Below, piece by piece: positions 15,705-23,295 of a stretch of 47,172 nt of DNA. The notes under the pieces are model-generated. The model was not told where the DNA came from. It saw only the letters and a program-made list of their open reading frames with translations, and searched no databases. This stretch comes from Chloroflexota bacterium (GTDB taxonomy: Bacteria; Chloroflexota; Dehalococcoidia; DSGV01): assembly GCA_021787985.1 (NCBI GenBank), contig JAJYLG010000017.1, forward strand, positions 1-47,172. Direction: 5' to 3'. The position numbers and the translations under genes were made by a program. The stretch's first letter is position 1. Every line of letters starts with the position of its first letter.

Positions 15705-17113
15705 CCCTCAGCCTCCCCTCGGTGGTCGAACACGCGGCGCGACTTGAGCTCGTAGCGAGGCAGCGCGCCGGGAGGCAGCACCTCAACGCCGAACGACACA
15801 CCGACGCGGTAGCGCAGCTCGTGCGCGAGCCGTTGGCGCAGCGGCCCGTGCTCGGTGTGCGGAACGTCGGGTTGTGCCTCTACGCGGATGCTGATGGCGT
15901 CGAGTCCGCTGTCGCGGGTGATGTGCAGCTCGTAGTACGGTGACGCGCCCGCTTGTCCGCCGAGGATGCTCTGGACAGCGGTGGTGTAGACGTTGACGCC
16001 GCGGATGGTGACCATCTGGTCGGTGCGACCGAGGACGCCGCCATCGAAGAAGGCGAGGGTCCAGCCACAGCCGTGGTCAGGGTTTCGCTGGAGACGGACG
16101 AGGTCGTGGGTCCGGTACTTGATCAGCGGCTGAGCGAGGCGGAACGAGGTCACGATGTGCTCTCCGACCTGCGCTTCATCCGCGACGGGCGCCAGCGACC
16201 CGGGGTCGACAACGTAGGAATGGGCGTACCGCTCGAGGACGTGCGTGCCGTTCGCCTTTCCCTGGTCGACCGCCGCGCACTCACAGGCGGCGAAGAGTGG
16301 CTCGCTGATCCCGTACATGTCGCAGATGCGCGGGCGACCCCAACCCGCGCGGAGCGCCTCGCGCACCGCCGGAACGCTCGGGCCGACCTCCCCCGCCATG
16401 GTCAGAAAGCGGACGCCGGCCGCGGCGAGGTCCAGTCGCTCGGCGCGGGCTACTTCCGCCATGTGCAAGAGGTAGGTCGGGGTGGCGATCACCGCGTCGG
16501 GGCGCAGCTCCAAGATCTGCCTGACACGCGCCTTGGTGTCGAGACCACCAGCGGGAATGATCATCAGCCCCATGCGTTCCGCCGCGAACAGCGCGGTCCA
16601 GAAGCCGACGTAGGTGCCGAAGTTGAAGGCAAAGTAGATCGAGTCGCCGGGCCGCATGCCTGCGTCCCACCATCCGTATGCCCATACCTGCTGGGCAATG
16701 GCCAGGCTGTCGTAGCTGCTGAAGACCTCGTTCAGCGGGACGCCGGTGGTACCGGACGTGCGGTAGCACAGCGAGCGCATCGCACGCGAGATCGACTCGA
16801 AGCCGAACTGTAATCCTTCCGCCGGTTGGTCGGCCATCACGTCGGGCTTGTCGGTGAACGGCACGCGGTGGTAGAAGTCGTCCCAGGTCTTGACGTCCTC
16901 GGGCTTTACTCCTGCACGGTCGTAGAGGCGGCGGTAGAACGGAACTCGCGCGTAGGCGTACTCCATGATCTGACGGATGCGGCGCAGGTGCAGCGCATCG
17001 AGACGCGCTCGGTCCATGCGCTGCCAGTGCGCGTCCCAATACCTGGCGGCCCGCCAGCTCTGGGCGGTGGCGGTGGCGGTGGCAACGGCGACAGGCTCGG
17101 CCTCGTCGTTCAT
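15701..17113 (-). CDS. Phenylacetate-CoA ligase family (PaaK-like) adenylate-forming enzyme
   Basis: A 470-residue ligase of the PaaK family. The N-terminus has the hallmark RRIRQIMEYAYARVPFYRRLYD, followed by the phosphate-binding loop YRTSGTTGVPLNEVFSS, the ICDMYGISEPLFAAC segment, the IKYRTHDLVRL motif, and the GRTDQMVTIRGVNVYTTAVQ motif. The C-terminal lysine lies in RYELKSRRVFDHRGE, which differs from the usual PRTxGKxxRVxD by lacking the glycine before it. Members activate phenylacetate or other aryl/alkyl acids as CoA thioesters, so the exact acid is uncertain. I chose the ATG at 17113, after GGGAGGAG. It is first in a minus-strand unit with the small coupled protein and the FadD-like gene, and divergent from the BcrB-like unit. 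Confidence 0.88.
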   Translation of the reverse strand: MNDEAEPVAVATATATAQSWRAARYWDAHWQRMDRARLDALHLRRIRQIMEYAYARVPFYRRLYDRAGVKPEDVKTWDDFYHRVPFTDKPDVMADQPAEGLQFGFESISRAMRSLCYRTSGTTGVPLNEVFSSYDSLAIAQQVWAYGWWDAGMRPGDSIYFAFNFGTYVGFWTALFAAERMGLMIIPAGGLDTKARVRQILELRPDAVIATPTYLLHMAEVARAERLDLAAAGVRFLTMAGEVGPSVPAVREALRAGWGRPRICDMYGISEPLFAACECAAVDQGKANGTHVLERYAHSYVVDPGSLAPVADEAQVGEHIVTSFRLAQPLIKYRTHDLVRLQRNPDHGCGWTLAFFDGGVLGRTDQMVTIRGVNVYTTAVQSILGGQAGASPYYELHITRDSGLDAISIRVEAQPDVPHTEHGPLRQRLAHELRYRVGVSFGVEVLPPGALPRYELKSRRVFDHRGEAEG

Positions 17114-17192
17114 GCGTGGTCGTCTCTCCTCCCACGTGCCCCTGGTCTCCCACACGTACCCGGCAGGGTAGAGGACTGCGGAGGCGACAAGG

Positions 17193-17210
17193 ATGATGCA
17201 GCTTCATCAT
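17193..17210. promoter_or_regulatory. 18-bp near-perfect palindrome, operator candidate
   Basis: ATGATGCAGCTTCATCAT reads the same on both strands except at one symmetric pair (C/T). It lies between the divergent PaaK-like and BcrB-like genes and touches the -35 of a plus-strand promoter candidate. No regulator gene is adjacent. Confidence 0.5.
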
Positions 17211-17237
17211 TGCCACGGAGGAGGACTGGGCTAGGTT
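17210..17237 (+). promoter_or_regulatory. Sigma-70-like promoter candidate for the BcrB-like operon
   Basis: TTGCCA (17210-17215) and TAGGTT (17232-17237) are separated by 16 bases. The start codon is about 140 bases downstream. The overlap with the palindrome at 17193-17210 would allow a bound regulator to block the -35. Confidence 0.4.
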
Positions 17238-17374
17238 GGACGAGCGGCGTACGGTTAGCGAACGGCCGCGACCCAGGCGTACTCCGGTTCGCCACGGCCG
17301 AGCCGGTGCCGGTGGTCGCGGGCGTTCGCCAGGGAGATTCTGTCCGTCGAGCGGGCCGAGAAGGGGAGGGGGAG

Positions 17375-18670
17375 ATGCAGGTTCAAGCGCAGCCGGCCGA
17401 TCTCGTCGGCCGGGGCGTCAGGGAAAGCGGGGTCCTGATCCGGCAGTGGTTCGAGCGGCTGACCCAGGCGCAGGAGCGGGGCGAGCCCACCGCGTACGTG
17501 TTCGTGGGGGGCAACCTGATCGAAGTGCTGCGAGCGTTCGACATGCCGGTGGCGTTTCCGGAGGTGTACTCGCTGCAGACGGCGGTGCGGCGCGTGGCGC
17601 ACGAGTACATCGACGTGGCGGAGGACTGGGGCTGCTCGCCCGACATCTGTGGCTACGTGAAGGCGGATGTGGGGATTCAGCTTCGGGATGGTCAGCATCC
17701 CATGGGGCGGATTCCACGCCCCAGCCTTGGGGTGGCGTCGAACTTCTGCAATACGTTCATCAAGTGGGCCGAGATCTGGGAACGCCTGTACCATACTCCG
17801 GTCTTCGTTCTGGATATACCGGGAGCCCGGGGCGACCCAGCGGCCGCGGGCTCGCGCGATACCGAGGCCGACCGCCGCTACCTGGAGCAGCAGATTCGCG
17901 AGCTCATCGCGCTGTGCGAGGAGGTCACGGGCAGGAAGTTCGACATCGACAAGCTGCGGGAAGCGATGCACCACAGCAACCTGATGGCGAGCTCCTATCG
18001 GCGGATCCTGGAGCTGAACCGCCATGTGCCCGCCCCGTTCGGGGCGCTGGTGGAGGGGACTGCTTATCTGGGCGTGGCCAACGTGCTGCGAGGCACGCCC
18101 GAGGGCAGCGCCTACTTCCAAAGGGCGGTCGAGGAGCTGGAGTACAAGGTTGCCAACGGCATCGGCACGCTGCCCGAGGAGAAGTACCGACTGATCTTCA
18201 TAGGCGTGCCCTGTTACCCGATCTACCGGCGGTTCTTCGGGCTCTTCGCCCAACACGGTGGGGTGTTCGTCACATCCGCTTACATGCGGTTGGCCTCGGG
18301 CGGTTGGTGCTTCGACTTCCGCTACGACCTCGATCGGCCGATCGAGAGCCTGGCCGACGGCCTGCTGCGAACGAACGCTGCGGCCATGGGCGAGATATTC
18401 TTCCTCGACGAGCCGGCGGTGGAGCAAGCGCGGGAGTACCAGGTGGACGGGATCGTCTTCCACCCCATCAAGAGCTGCCGCACCTTCTCCGCCGGCATGG
18501 CCGACGCGCGCCAGACCGTCATGCAGCGGGCCGACCTTATGACCCTGTACATCGAGTCGGACCACATGGACCGGCGGGTGGTCTCGGAGGCGCAGCTCAG
18601 GAACCGCGTCGACGCGTTCTTCGAGGGACTGGCCACCCGCAAGCTGCAGGCAGAGGGGACCGCGAAGTGA
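17375..18670 (+). CDS. Benzoyl-CoA reductase/2-hydroxyglutaryl-CoA dehydratase subunit family protein (BcrB/HgdB-like)
   Basis: A 431-residue protein of the 2-hydroxyacyl-CoA dehydratase/benzoyl-CoA reductase superfamily, whose members hold a [4Fe-4S] cluster that accepts electrons from an ATP-driven activator. Family traits are the cysteines C87 and C92 in EDWGCSPDICGYVK, C125 in VASNFCNTF, C280 in FIGVPCYPIYRRF, and C368 in the near-invariant end HPIKSCRTFS. Known enzymes need two such subunits plus a BadF/HgdC activator. Only one subunit is encoded here and no activator is seen in the window. It may be a homo-oligomer, use an LLM partner, or pair with genes elsewhere. The ATG follows AAGGGGAGGGGGAG. 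It begins a unit with an LLM oxidoreductase and a crotonase. Confidence 0.8.
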   Translation: MQVQAQPADLVGRGVRESGVLIRQWFERLTQAQERGEPTAYVFVGGNLIEVLRAFDMPVAFPEVYSLQTAVRRVAHEYIDVAEDWGCSPDICGYVKADVGIQLRDGQHPMGRIPRPSLGVASNFCNTFIKWAEIWERLYHTPVFVLDIPGARGDPAAAGSRDTEADRRYLEQQIRELIALCEEVTGRKFDIDKLREAMHHSNLMASSYRRILELNRHVPAPFGALVEGTAYLGVANVLRGTPEGSAYFQRAVEELEYKVANGIGTLPEEKYRLIFIGVPCYPIYRRFFGLFAQHGGVFVTSAYMRLASGGWCFDFRYDLDRPIESLADGLLRTNAAAMGEIFFLDEPAVEQAREYQVDGIVFHPIKSCRTFSAGMADARQTVMQRADLMTLYIESDHMDRRVVSEAQLRNRVDAFFEGLATRKLQAEGTAK

Positions 18671-18744
18671 GGCCGATAACCTGTGGGGCGGGTGCGGGCG
18701 GCACATCGCGGTAGTGGCTGCCGGTGGGGCGGCGGAGACGATCG

Positions 18745-19764
18745 ATGAGTGCGAAGATCGGCATTCTGTCAGGCCCTCCCTCTCTGGAGGATGTTCGATG
18801 GCTCGCCGTTCGCGCCGAGGCTGCTGGCTTCGACTCGGTATGGGCGGGCGAGTACTTCAGCCGCAACGTGTTCACGAACCTCGCCGCGATGGCCCTCTCC
18901 ACCCGTCGCATAATGATTGGCTCCGCCATCTGCTACGCCTTCATCCGCTCGCCCACCCAACTCGCCATGGCGAGCGCGGACGTGGACGAGATCAGCGGCG
19001 GGCGACTTCTGCTCGGTCTGGGGCCCGGTACGCGCGCGCAGAACGAGGACTGGTATGGCGTCCCCTTCGAACACCCGGGCCCCAAGCTGAAGGAGGTGGT
19101 CGCCATCGCCCGGGGGCTGTGGGGCCACACGGGAGGACCCTTCCGCTTCGAAGGCCGATTTCACAAGCTGTCGATTCCGAACTTCGTGCGTCACAACCAA
19201 GCCCGACCCCAGGTCCCCGTGTACGTCGGGGCCACCAATCCGTACATGCTGGGCGTGGTTGGCCAAATCGGCGACGGGCTCCTGGGCCATCCCAGCTACA
19301 CGCGGGGCTACTACCGTGAGGTGGTGCTGCCAGCCCTGCAAGAAGGCATCAGGAAAGCGGGCAGGCAGCCGGGGGATGTACAGCGGGCGCTCCTCGTCGT
19401 CACCGTAGTGGACCGCGACGAGGAACGGGCGCGGCGGGAAGCCGCCCGTTGGCTCTCCTTCTACTTGGTGGCGCGGCCTTTCCACTCCATCTTGGACCAC
19501 CACGGCTGGCAGGAGGAGAAGGCCGCGATCGTCGACGCGTTCCGCCCGCCGGATCAGGCGAAGCTGACGGCCGCCATCAGCGAGCGCATGTGGCGCGAGG
19601 TGCTGGCCCTGGTCGGGACCCCTGACCAGGTCCGTCGGCAGTGGCAGGAGCTCTCACCGTTGGCCGACCACGTGATCCTGCTTGCCCCGGCCCCGTACGG
19701 CGGGCTCGATTTCCCGGACTACCGGAAGAACTACGAGCTTATTCTCGAGACGTTTGGCAGATGA
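18745..19764 (+). CDS. LLM class flavin-dependent oxidoreductase (probably F420-dependent)
   Basis: A 339-residue TIM-barrel protein. Family blocks are AVRAEAAGFDSVWAGEYF, the RRIMIGSAICYAFIRSPTQL strand-helix, and the coenzyme-binding GGRLLLGLGPGTRAQNEDWYG. PQVPVYVGATNPYMLGVVGQIGDGLL is the usual late-barrel segment, as in methylene-H4MPT reductase-like and F420-dependent enzymes. It acts in the cytoplasm; the substrate is unknown. I chose the ATG at 18745 (MSAKIGILSGPP), preceded by GGCGGAGA; a GTG 21 bases earlier would add an unlikely Arg-rich tail. It lies 74 bases after the BcrB-like gene and 36 bases before a crotonase, so the three are probably one transcript. It could move electrons to or from the CoA intermediate. 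Confidence 0.87.
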   Translation: MSAKIGILSGPPSLEDVRWLAVRAEAAGFDSVWAGEYFSRNVFTNLAAMALSTRRIMIGSAICYAFIRSPTQLAMASADVDEISGGRLLLGLGPGTRAQNEDWYGVPFEHPGPKLKEVVAIARGLWGHTGGPFRFEGRFHKLSIPNFVRHNQARPQVPVYVGATNPYMLGVVGQIGDGLLGHPSYTRGYYREVVLPALQEGIRKAGRQPGDVQRALLVVTVVDRDEERARREAARWLSFYLVARPFHSILDHHGWQEEKAAIVDAFRPPDQAKLTAAISERMWREVLALVGTPDQVRRQWQELSPLADHVILLAPAPYGGLDFPDYRKNYELILETFGR

Positions 19765-19800
19765 CGCCGACCCGGCGTCGGAGAGGGGCGTGACCCGCGG

Positions 19801-20592
19801 GTGCCCAGCTTGTTCGAACACATTACGTATGCCACCGGCGACGGCGTAGCCACCATCACCCTCGATCGCCCCCGACACTTCAACGCGATGTCCATGGCGG
19901 GCATGCGCGAGATCATCGACGCCCTCGACCAGGCGGGGAATGACCGCCAGGTGAGGGTTACGGTCCTGACCGCGACGGGTGACGTCTTCTGCGCGGGAGC
20001 AGACATCAAGGAACTCCCTGACCCGGTGACGCCCCTGGTCGGTTACGAGATGGTGGGCCTCTACCTGAAGGCGGTTGAGACGATGCGCGCCCTGAGCCAG
20101 CCGGTGGTGGCCAGAGTCAACGGCCCCGCGCACGGCGGTGGCTGCTGTTTGGCCCTTGGTGCTGACCTTCGTGTGGCCTCCGACAACGCGAGCTTCTCTT
20201 TGCCGTTCGTCAACCTGGGGCTCAGCGGCGCTGACATGGCCGCCACCTACCTGCTCCCGCGCTTGATCGGCTACGGGCGCGCCTGCGAGCTGCTCATGCT
20301 CGGGGAGTCCATCGATGCCCAGGAAGCACAACGGATCGGCCTGGTGAATCGCGTCGTCCCCCGTGAGGCCCTGGACGCCGCCACCCAGTCCATCGTTGCG
20401 CGGTTGCGCACACGGCCGCCCGTGGGTCTCGGGTTCACCAAGCGGGCTCTGCAAGGGAGCCTCGACCGGGACTGGCGCGGCCAGTTGGAGCATGAGCAGC
20501 TTGCACAGACTCTCTGCCTGCTGACAGAGGACTTCGCCGAGGGAAGGCAGGCCTTCGTGGAGAAGCGAACAGCGAACTTCAAGGGGCGCTGA
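19801..20592 (+). CDS. Crotonase-fold protein lacking the hydratase glutamates
   Basis: A 263-residue crotonase with a GTG start. Oxyanion-hole segments are intact: DVFCAGADIKEL (residues 61-72) and VNGPAHGGGCCLALGADLRVA (split around 107-126). The two catalytic glutamates of enoyl-CoA hydratase are missing: the GGGCE position is C116 and the FGQPE position is F136 (FSLPF). An aspartate, D145 in LGLSGADMAATYLLPRLIG, lies where dienoyl-CoA isomerase has its catalytic Asp. It may isomerise, or process a dienoyl or ring-derived CoA ester, rather than hydrate. A GAGAGGGG is found about a dozen bases before the start. It is the third gene of the BcrB-like unit. Confidence 0.88.
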   Translation: MPSLFEHITYATGDGVATITLDRPRHFNAMSMAGMREIIDALDQAGNDRQVRVTVLTATGDVFCAGADIKELPDPVTPLVGYEMVGLYLKAVETMRALSQPVVARVNGPAHGGGCCLALGADLRVASDNASFSLPFVNLGLSGADMAATYLLPRLIGYGRACELLMLGESIDAQEAQRIGLVNRVVPREALDAATQSIVARLRTRPPVGLGFTKRALQGSLDRDWRGQLEHEQLAQTLCLLTEDFAEGRQAFVEKRTANFKGR

Positions 20593-20679
20593 GCCCCGCG
20601 GCCGTGCTGGAGCAGGCTTGTCGTGCCACCACGGCCGCCTGCGCGGCGGCGCCAAGTCAATGGCGGCGATTTGAATCGC

Positions 20680-20691
20680 GGGGGGGGGGGG
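20680..20691 (+). repeat. Homopolymer of 12 G
   Basis: The tract follows TTGAATCGC and precedes CCGAGG, between genes. It is long enough to slip in replication or in sequencing, so its exact length is uncertain. Confidence 0.8.
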
Positions 20692-20938
20692 CCGAGGCTC
20701 CCCGGCTTGGCTTTCGGCGACGATCGGAGAGCGGCGCTGCGGTGCATGGCATGCTGGCGAGCCCGGGGCCTGCGACCCGCTGTTTGGATCGCCAAGAGCG
20801 AACGTCCCCGGCGGTCGTCTCCCCGCGCGTCTTCGGCCGCCACGTGCGGTAGATCCTGCGTCACGACCTGCGCGCACTGCGAGGCAAGTAGAGGGAACAT
20901 AATAGACTACTCAGGCCAAGGGCACTGTGAACCGGGCA

Positions 20939-20950
20939 GGGAAATTTCCC
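20939..20950. promoter_or_regulatory. Perfect palindrome GGGAAATTTCCC upstream of the -35 element
   Basis: The 12-bp palindrome ends seven bases before the TTGACA -35 of the molybdoenzyme promoter. That is where an activator would bind. The protein is unknown. Confidence 0.45.
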
Positions 20951-20957
20951 ATGCCAC

Positions 20958-20985
20958 TTGACACAGGGGCGATTGTGGCTTAAAT
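20958..20985 (+). promoter_or_regulatory. Sigma-70-type promoter of the molybdoenzyme operon
   Basis: A consensus TTGACA (20958-20963) is followed, after 16 bases, by TTAAAT (20980-20985). Transcription should begin near 20992, giving a leader of about 100 bases before the GTG start at 21093. Confidence 0.65.
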
Positions 20986-20990
20986 CACAA
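20973..20990. promoter_or_regulatory. CRP/FNR-family operator candidate over the -10 element
   Basis: TTGTG-N8-CACAA is a perfect five-base inverted repeat with a central TTAA. It also fits the CRP-like pattern TGTGn-N6-TCACA (here TGTGG, six bases, TCACA). It covers the -10, so a bound regulator would probably repress. No CRP/FNR gene is in the window. Confidence 0.6.
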
Positions 20991-21062
20991 GCGGGAGGAG
21001 GGCCCTGCCGGGGCCTTCCGCAAAGGTGGCGGACAGCCCCGAGGAGGGCCGTCCGCCATTTT
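20991..21062 (+). promoter_or_regulatory. Structured leader with terminator-like hairpin, candidate attenuator
   Basis: Hairpin 1 pairs GCGGGAGG (20991-20998) with CCTTCCGC (21014-21021; one G-U pair). Hairpin 2 pairs TGGCGGAC (21027-21034) with GTCCGCCA (21051-21058), has an inner GCCC/GGGC stem, and ends in ATTTTG, like a weak intrinsic terminator. A third pairing, GGGGC (21010-21014) with GCCCC (21036-21040) plus CCGC with GCGG, would exclude both. That is the layout of an attenuator or riboswitch. I cannot match it to a known class by eye. Confidence 0.45.
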
Positions 21063-21092
21063 GCGTGTGGGGCACGAGAAGGAGGACACGAT

Positions 21093-23291
21093 GTGAAGGC
21101 GATACGCGAAGGACGGCTCACACGCCGCAGGTTCATCGGCGCCGCGAGCACCGCGATCGCCGTCGCTGGAGTCGGCGGAGCGCTCGGCGAGGTCGAGCGA
21201 ACCGCGTCCCTCGTTGGGACGGCATCCCCAGCCGCGGCGGCAAGCCCGAAGGAGACGCTCGTTCCATCCCTGTGCCAGATGTGCGCGATACGCTGCGGGA
21301 TCCTTGCCCACGTGGTCGATGGCAAGGTGACCCGCATCACCGGCAACCCCGATGACCCGCTCAGCCAAGGGCGGCTGTGCGCTCGCGGGCAGGCGGGCAT
21401 GGGCATGCTCTACGACCCGGACCGGGTGCGGCAGCCGATGCGGCGCGATGCCTCGGGCAAGTTCGTCCCGGTCTCGTGGGAGCAGGCGTTCCAGGAGATC
21501 GGTAAGAAGCTGAACGAGATCAAGGAGAAACACGGGCCGGAGTCGCTGGTCTGGCTGACACATCCGGAGCAGCTCGCCGGATGGGAGCAGCGCTTCATGG
21601 ACGCGTTCGGCTCGCCCAACTGGACGGGCCATGCTCCCACCTGTTACTCGTCGCGGGTGGTCGGTTTCGCGACGACGTACGGTCTGGTTCCGGCGGCGGA
21701 CTACGCCAACACGCGCTACTACGTCTCGTTCGGTCGCAGCATCATCGACGGGATCAGCAACCCGCAGGTACAGGCGCTGATGGCGGCGCGCATGGCGGGG
21801 GCTCGCATCGTGGTGATCGACCCGCGGCTCAGCGACTTCGCCAGCATCGCGGACGAGTGGCTGGCCATCCGCCCAGGCACCGATCTGGCGCTGGCGCTGG
21901 CGATGATCCACGTGATCCTGCGCGACAAGCTCTACGACGCGTCGGCGTTGGCCGAGCAGACCGTGGGGCTGGACCAGTTGGAGCAGGGGGTCGCGCAGTA
22001 TACCCCGCAGTGGGCGCAGGGGATCACCGGAGTCGACGCGAAGACGATCGAGCGGCTGGCGAAAGGACTGGCGGCCGCCGCCCCTGCCGCCGTGATCGAG
22101 CCGGGGTGGCACGGTCCCCAGGGCGGCATGTACTGGAACAGCGTGGGCCTTTCCCGGGCGACCGCCTGCCTGAACGCGCTGCTGGGGAACCTGGGGAAGA
22201 AGGGCGGACTGACCGTGCCGCCCGCGTCTCCGTTGTCCCCGGCCAAGATCTTCAAACCGGCGCCAGCGGCCAGCAAGCTTTCCCGCTGGGACGGTGCGGG
22301 CGGTTCGGAGTGGCCGCTGGCCAAGGGCCTGGGCCGCTGCCAAGAGATCCCGAAGGTCATCGCCTCGGGCGAGCCGTACCCGATCCACGCGGTGATCGCC
22401 TGCCACACCAATCCGGTGCGCGCGTACCCGGACGGAGACCGGCTTGTCGCCGCGTTCAAGAAGCTCGACCTGGTGGTCGTGATCGACCATCAGATGAGCG
22501 ACACGGCGTGGAACACCGCGCACTACGTGCTGCCCGAGTCGACCTACCTCGAACGATTCGGCACCGTGGAAAGCCGGGGTAACAAGCTGGCCCTGGCGCA
22601 GCCGGCAGTGCCGCCGCTGTACGACACCCTGGGCGAGGACGAGATCATCCGGCGGCTCGCCGCCGCATGCGGCTTCCCCCAGTACTTCAGCTTCACGATC
22701 GAGGACTACAACAATGCCCTGCTGGAGCCGCTCGGACTGACGCAGGCGGACCTGCGCGCAGGGGAGCGGGAGTTCAAGCCAAGTCCACCCAAGCCCGCGT
22801 TCCCGTTGCCGACGGCGTCGAAGAAGGTTGAGCTCGCCTCCTCCGCGCTGGCGAAGGCCGGTGGGCCGGCCGTTCCCGTCTGGGAGCCGCCGCTGGTGGC
22901 ACCGGGCCCAGGGCAGTTCCGGCTGATCCAGGGGCATGTGTCGGTGCATACCCACACCACGACTCAGAACAATTCCTATCTCCATGCGCTGATGCCGGAG
23001 AACCGCCTCTGGATTCATCCGGACCGGGCGAAAGCGCTGGGCGTCCGCGATGGCGACCTTGTCGAGGTCAAGTCGGAGGTCGCGAGTCAGCGCGTGAAAG
23101 CTCGTGTCACGCAGGAGATCGTTCCGGAAGCGGTCTTCCTCGCGCACGGATTCGGCTGCGTCTCGCCGACACAGCGACTGAACTATGGGAAGGGGGCGTC
23201 CGACGCGGCGCTCGTGCCGATTCGCTCGGCGCCGTTCTCGGGCGCGGCAGCGCAATGCGAAACCATCGTCACGGTGCAGAAGGCGAGGTGA
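21093..23291 (+). CDS. Molybdopterin oxidoreductase catalytic subunit (PsrA/PhsA/TtrA-like), Tat-exported
   Basis: A 732-residue molybdenum/tungsten bis-MGD enzyme. The N-terminus has a twin-arginine signal (RLTRRRFIGAAS) followed by a hydrophobic stretch. The [4Fe-4S] site is C61, C64, C68 and C96 (CQMCAIRC ... LCARG). C184 in GHAPTCYSSR is where Psr/Phs-type enzymes have their Mo-ligating cysteine. The C-terminal molybdopterin-guanine-binding domain ends with VFLAHGFGCVSP and LNYGKGASDAAL. Likely substrates are polysulfide, thiosulfate, tetrathionate or another oxyanion, at the outer face of the membrane; direction and substrate are unproven. It starts with GTG, seven bases after AAGGAGG; an ATG two bases earlier runs straight into TGA. 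It heads an operon with PsrB- and PsrC-like genes. Confidence 0.9.
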   Translation: MKAIREGRLTRRRFIGAASTAIAVAGVGGALGEVERTASLVGTASPAAAASPKETLVPSLCQMCAIRCGILAHVVDGKVTRITGNPDDPLSQGRLCARGQAGMGMLYDPDRVRQPMRRDASGKFVPVSWEQAFQEIGKKLNEIKEKHGPESLVWLTHPEQLAGWEQRFMDAFGSPNWTGHAPTCYSSRVVGFATTYGLVPAADYANTRYYVSFGRSIIDGISNPQVQALMAARMAGARIVVIDPRLSDFASIADEWLAIRPGTDLALALAMIHVILRDKLYDASALAEQTVGLDQLEQGVAQYTPQWAQGITGVDAKTIERLAKGLAAAAPAAVIEPGWHGPQGGMYWNSVGLSRATACLNALLGNLGKKGGLTVPPASPLSPAKIFKPAPAASKLSRWDGAGGSEWPLAKGLGRCQEIPKVIASGEPYPIHAVIACHTNPVRAYPDGDRLVAAFKKLDLVVVIDHQMSDTAWNTAHYVLPESTYLERFGTVESRGNKLALAQPAVPPLYDTLGEDEIIRRLAAACGFPQYFSFTIEDYNNALLEPLGLTQADLRAGEREFKPSPPKPAFPLPTASKKVELASSALAKAGGPAVPVWEPPLVAPGPGQFRLIQGHVSVHTHTTTQNNSYLHALMPENRLWIHPDRAKALGVRDGDLVEVKSEVASQRVKARVTQEIVPEAVFLAHGFGCVSPTQRLNYGKGASDAALVPIRSAPFSGAAAQCETIVTVQKAR

Positions 23292-23295
23292 TGTG

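Larger units (their letters stand above)
20593..20957. other. Gene-less spacer upstream of the molybdoenzyme operon
   Basis: No open frame here looks like a gene. The stretch holds a run of 12 G (20680-20691), a 12-bp perfect palindrome (20939-20950) and a possible older promoter with a CATAAT -10-like box at 20898-20903. I see no tRNA or known RNA. Confidence 0.6.

Noticed and set aside
20991-21092. Calling the leader a Moco riboswitch
   Set aside because: It is only about 100 bases long and I could not match the Moco consensus by eye. It is reported as an unclassified attenuator candidate.
20985-23255. A 756-codon open frame on the minus strand over the molybdoenzyme gene
   Set aside because: The plus-strand frame has Tat, cluster and cofactor motifs; the antisense frame is His/Arg-rich with no motif.
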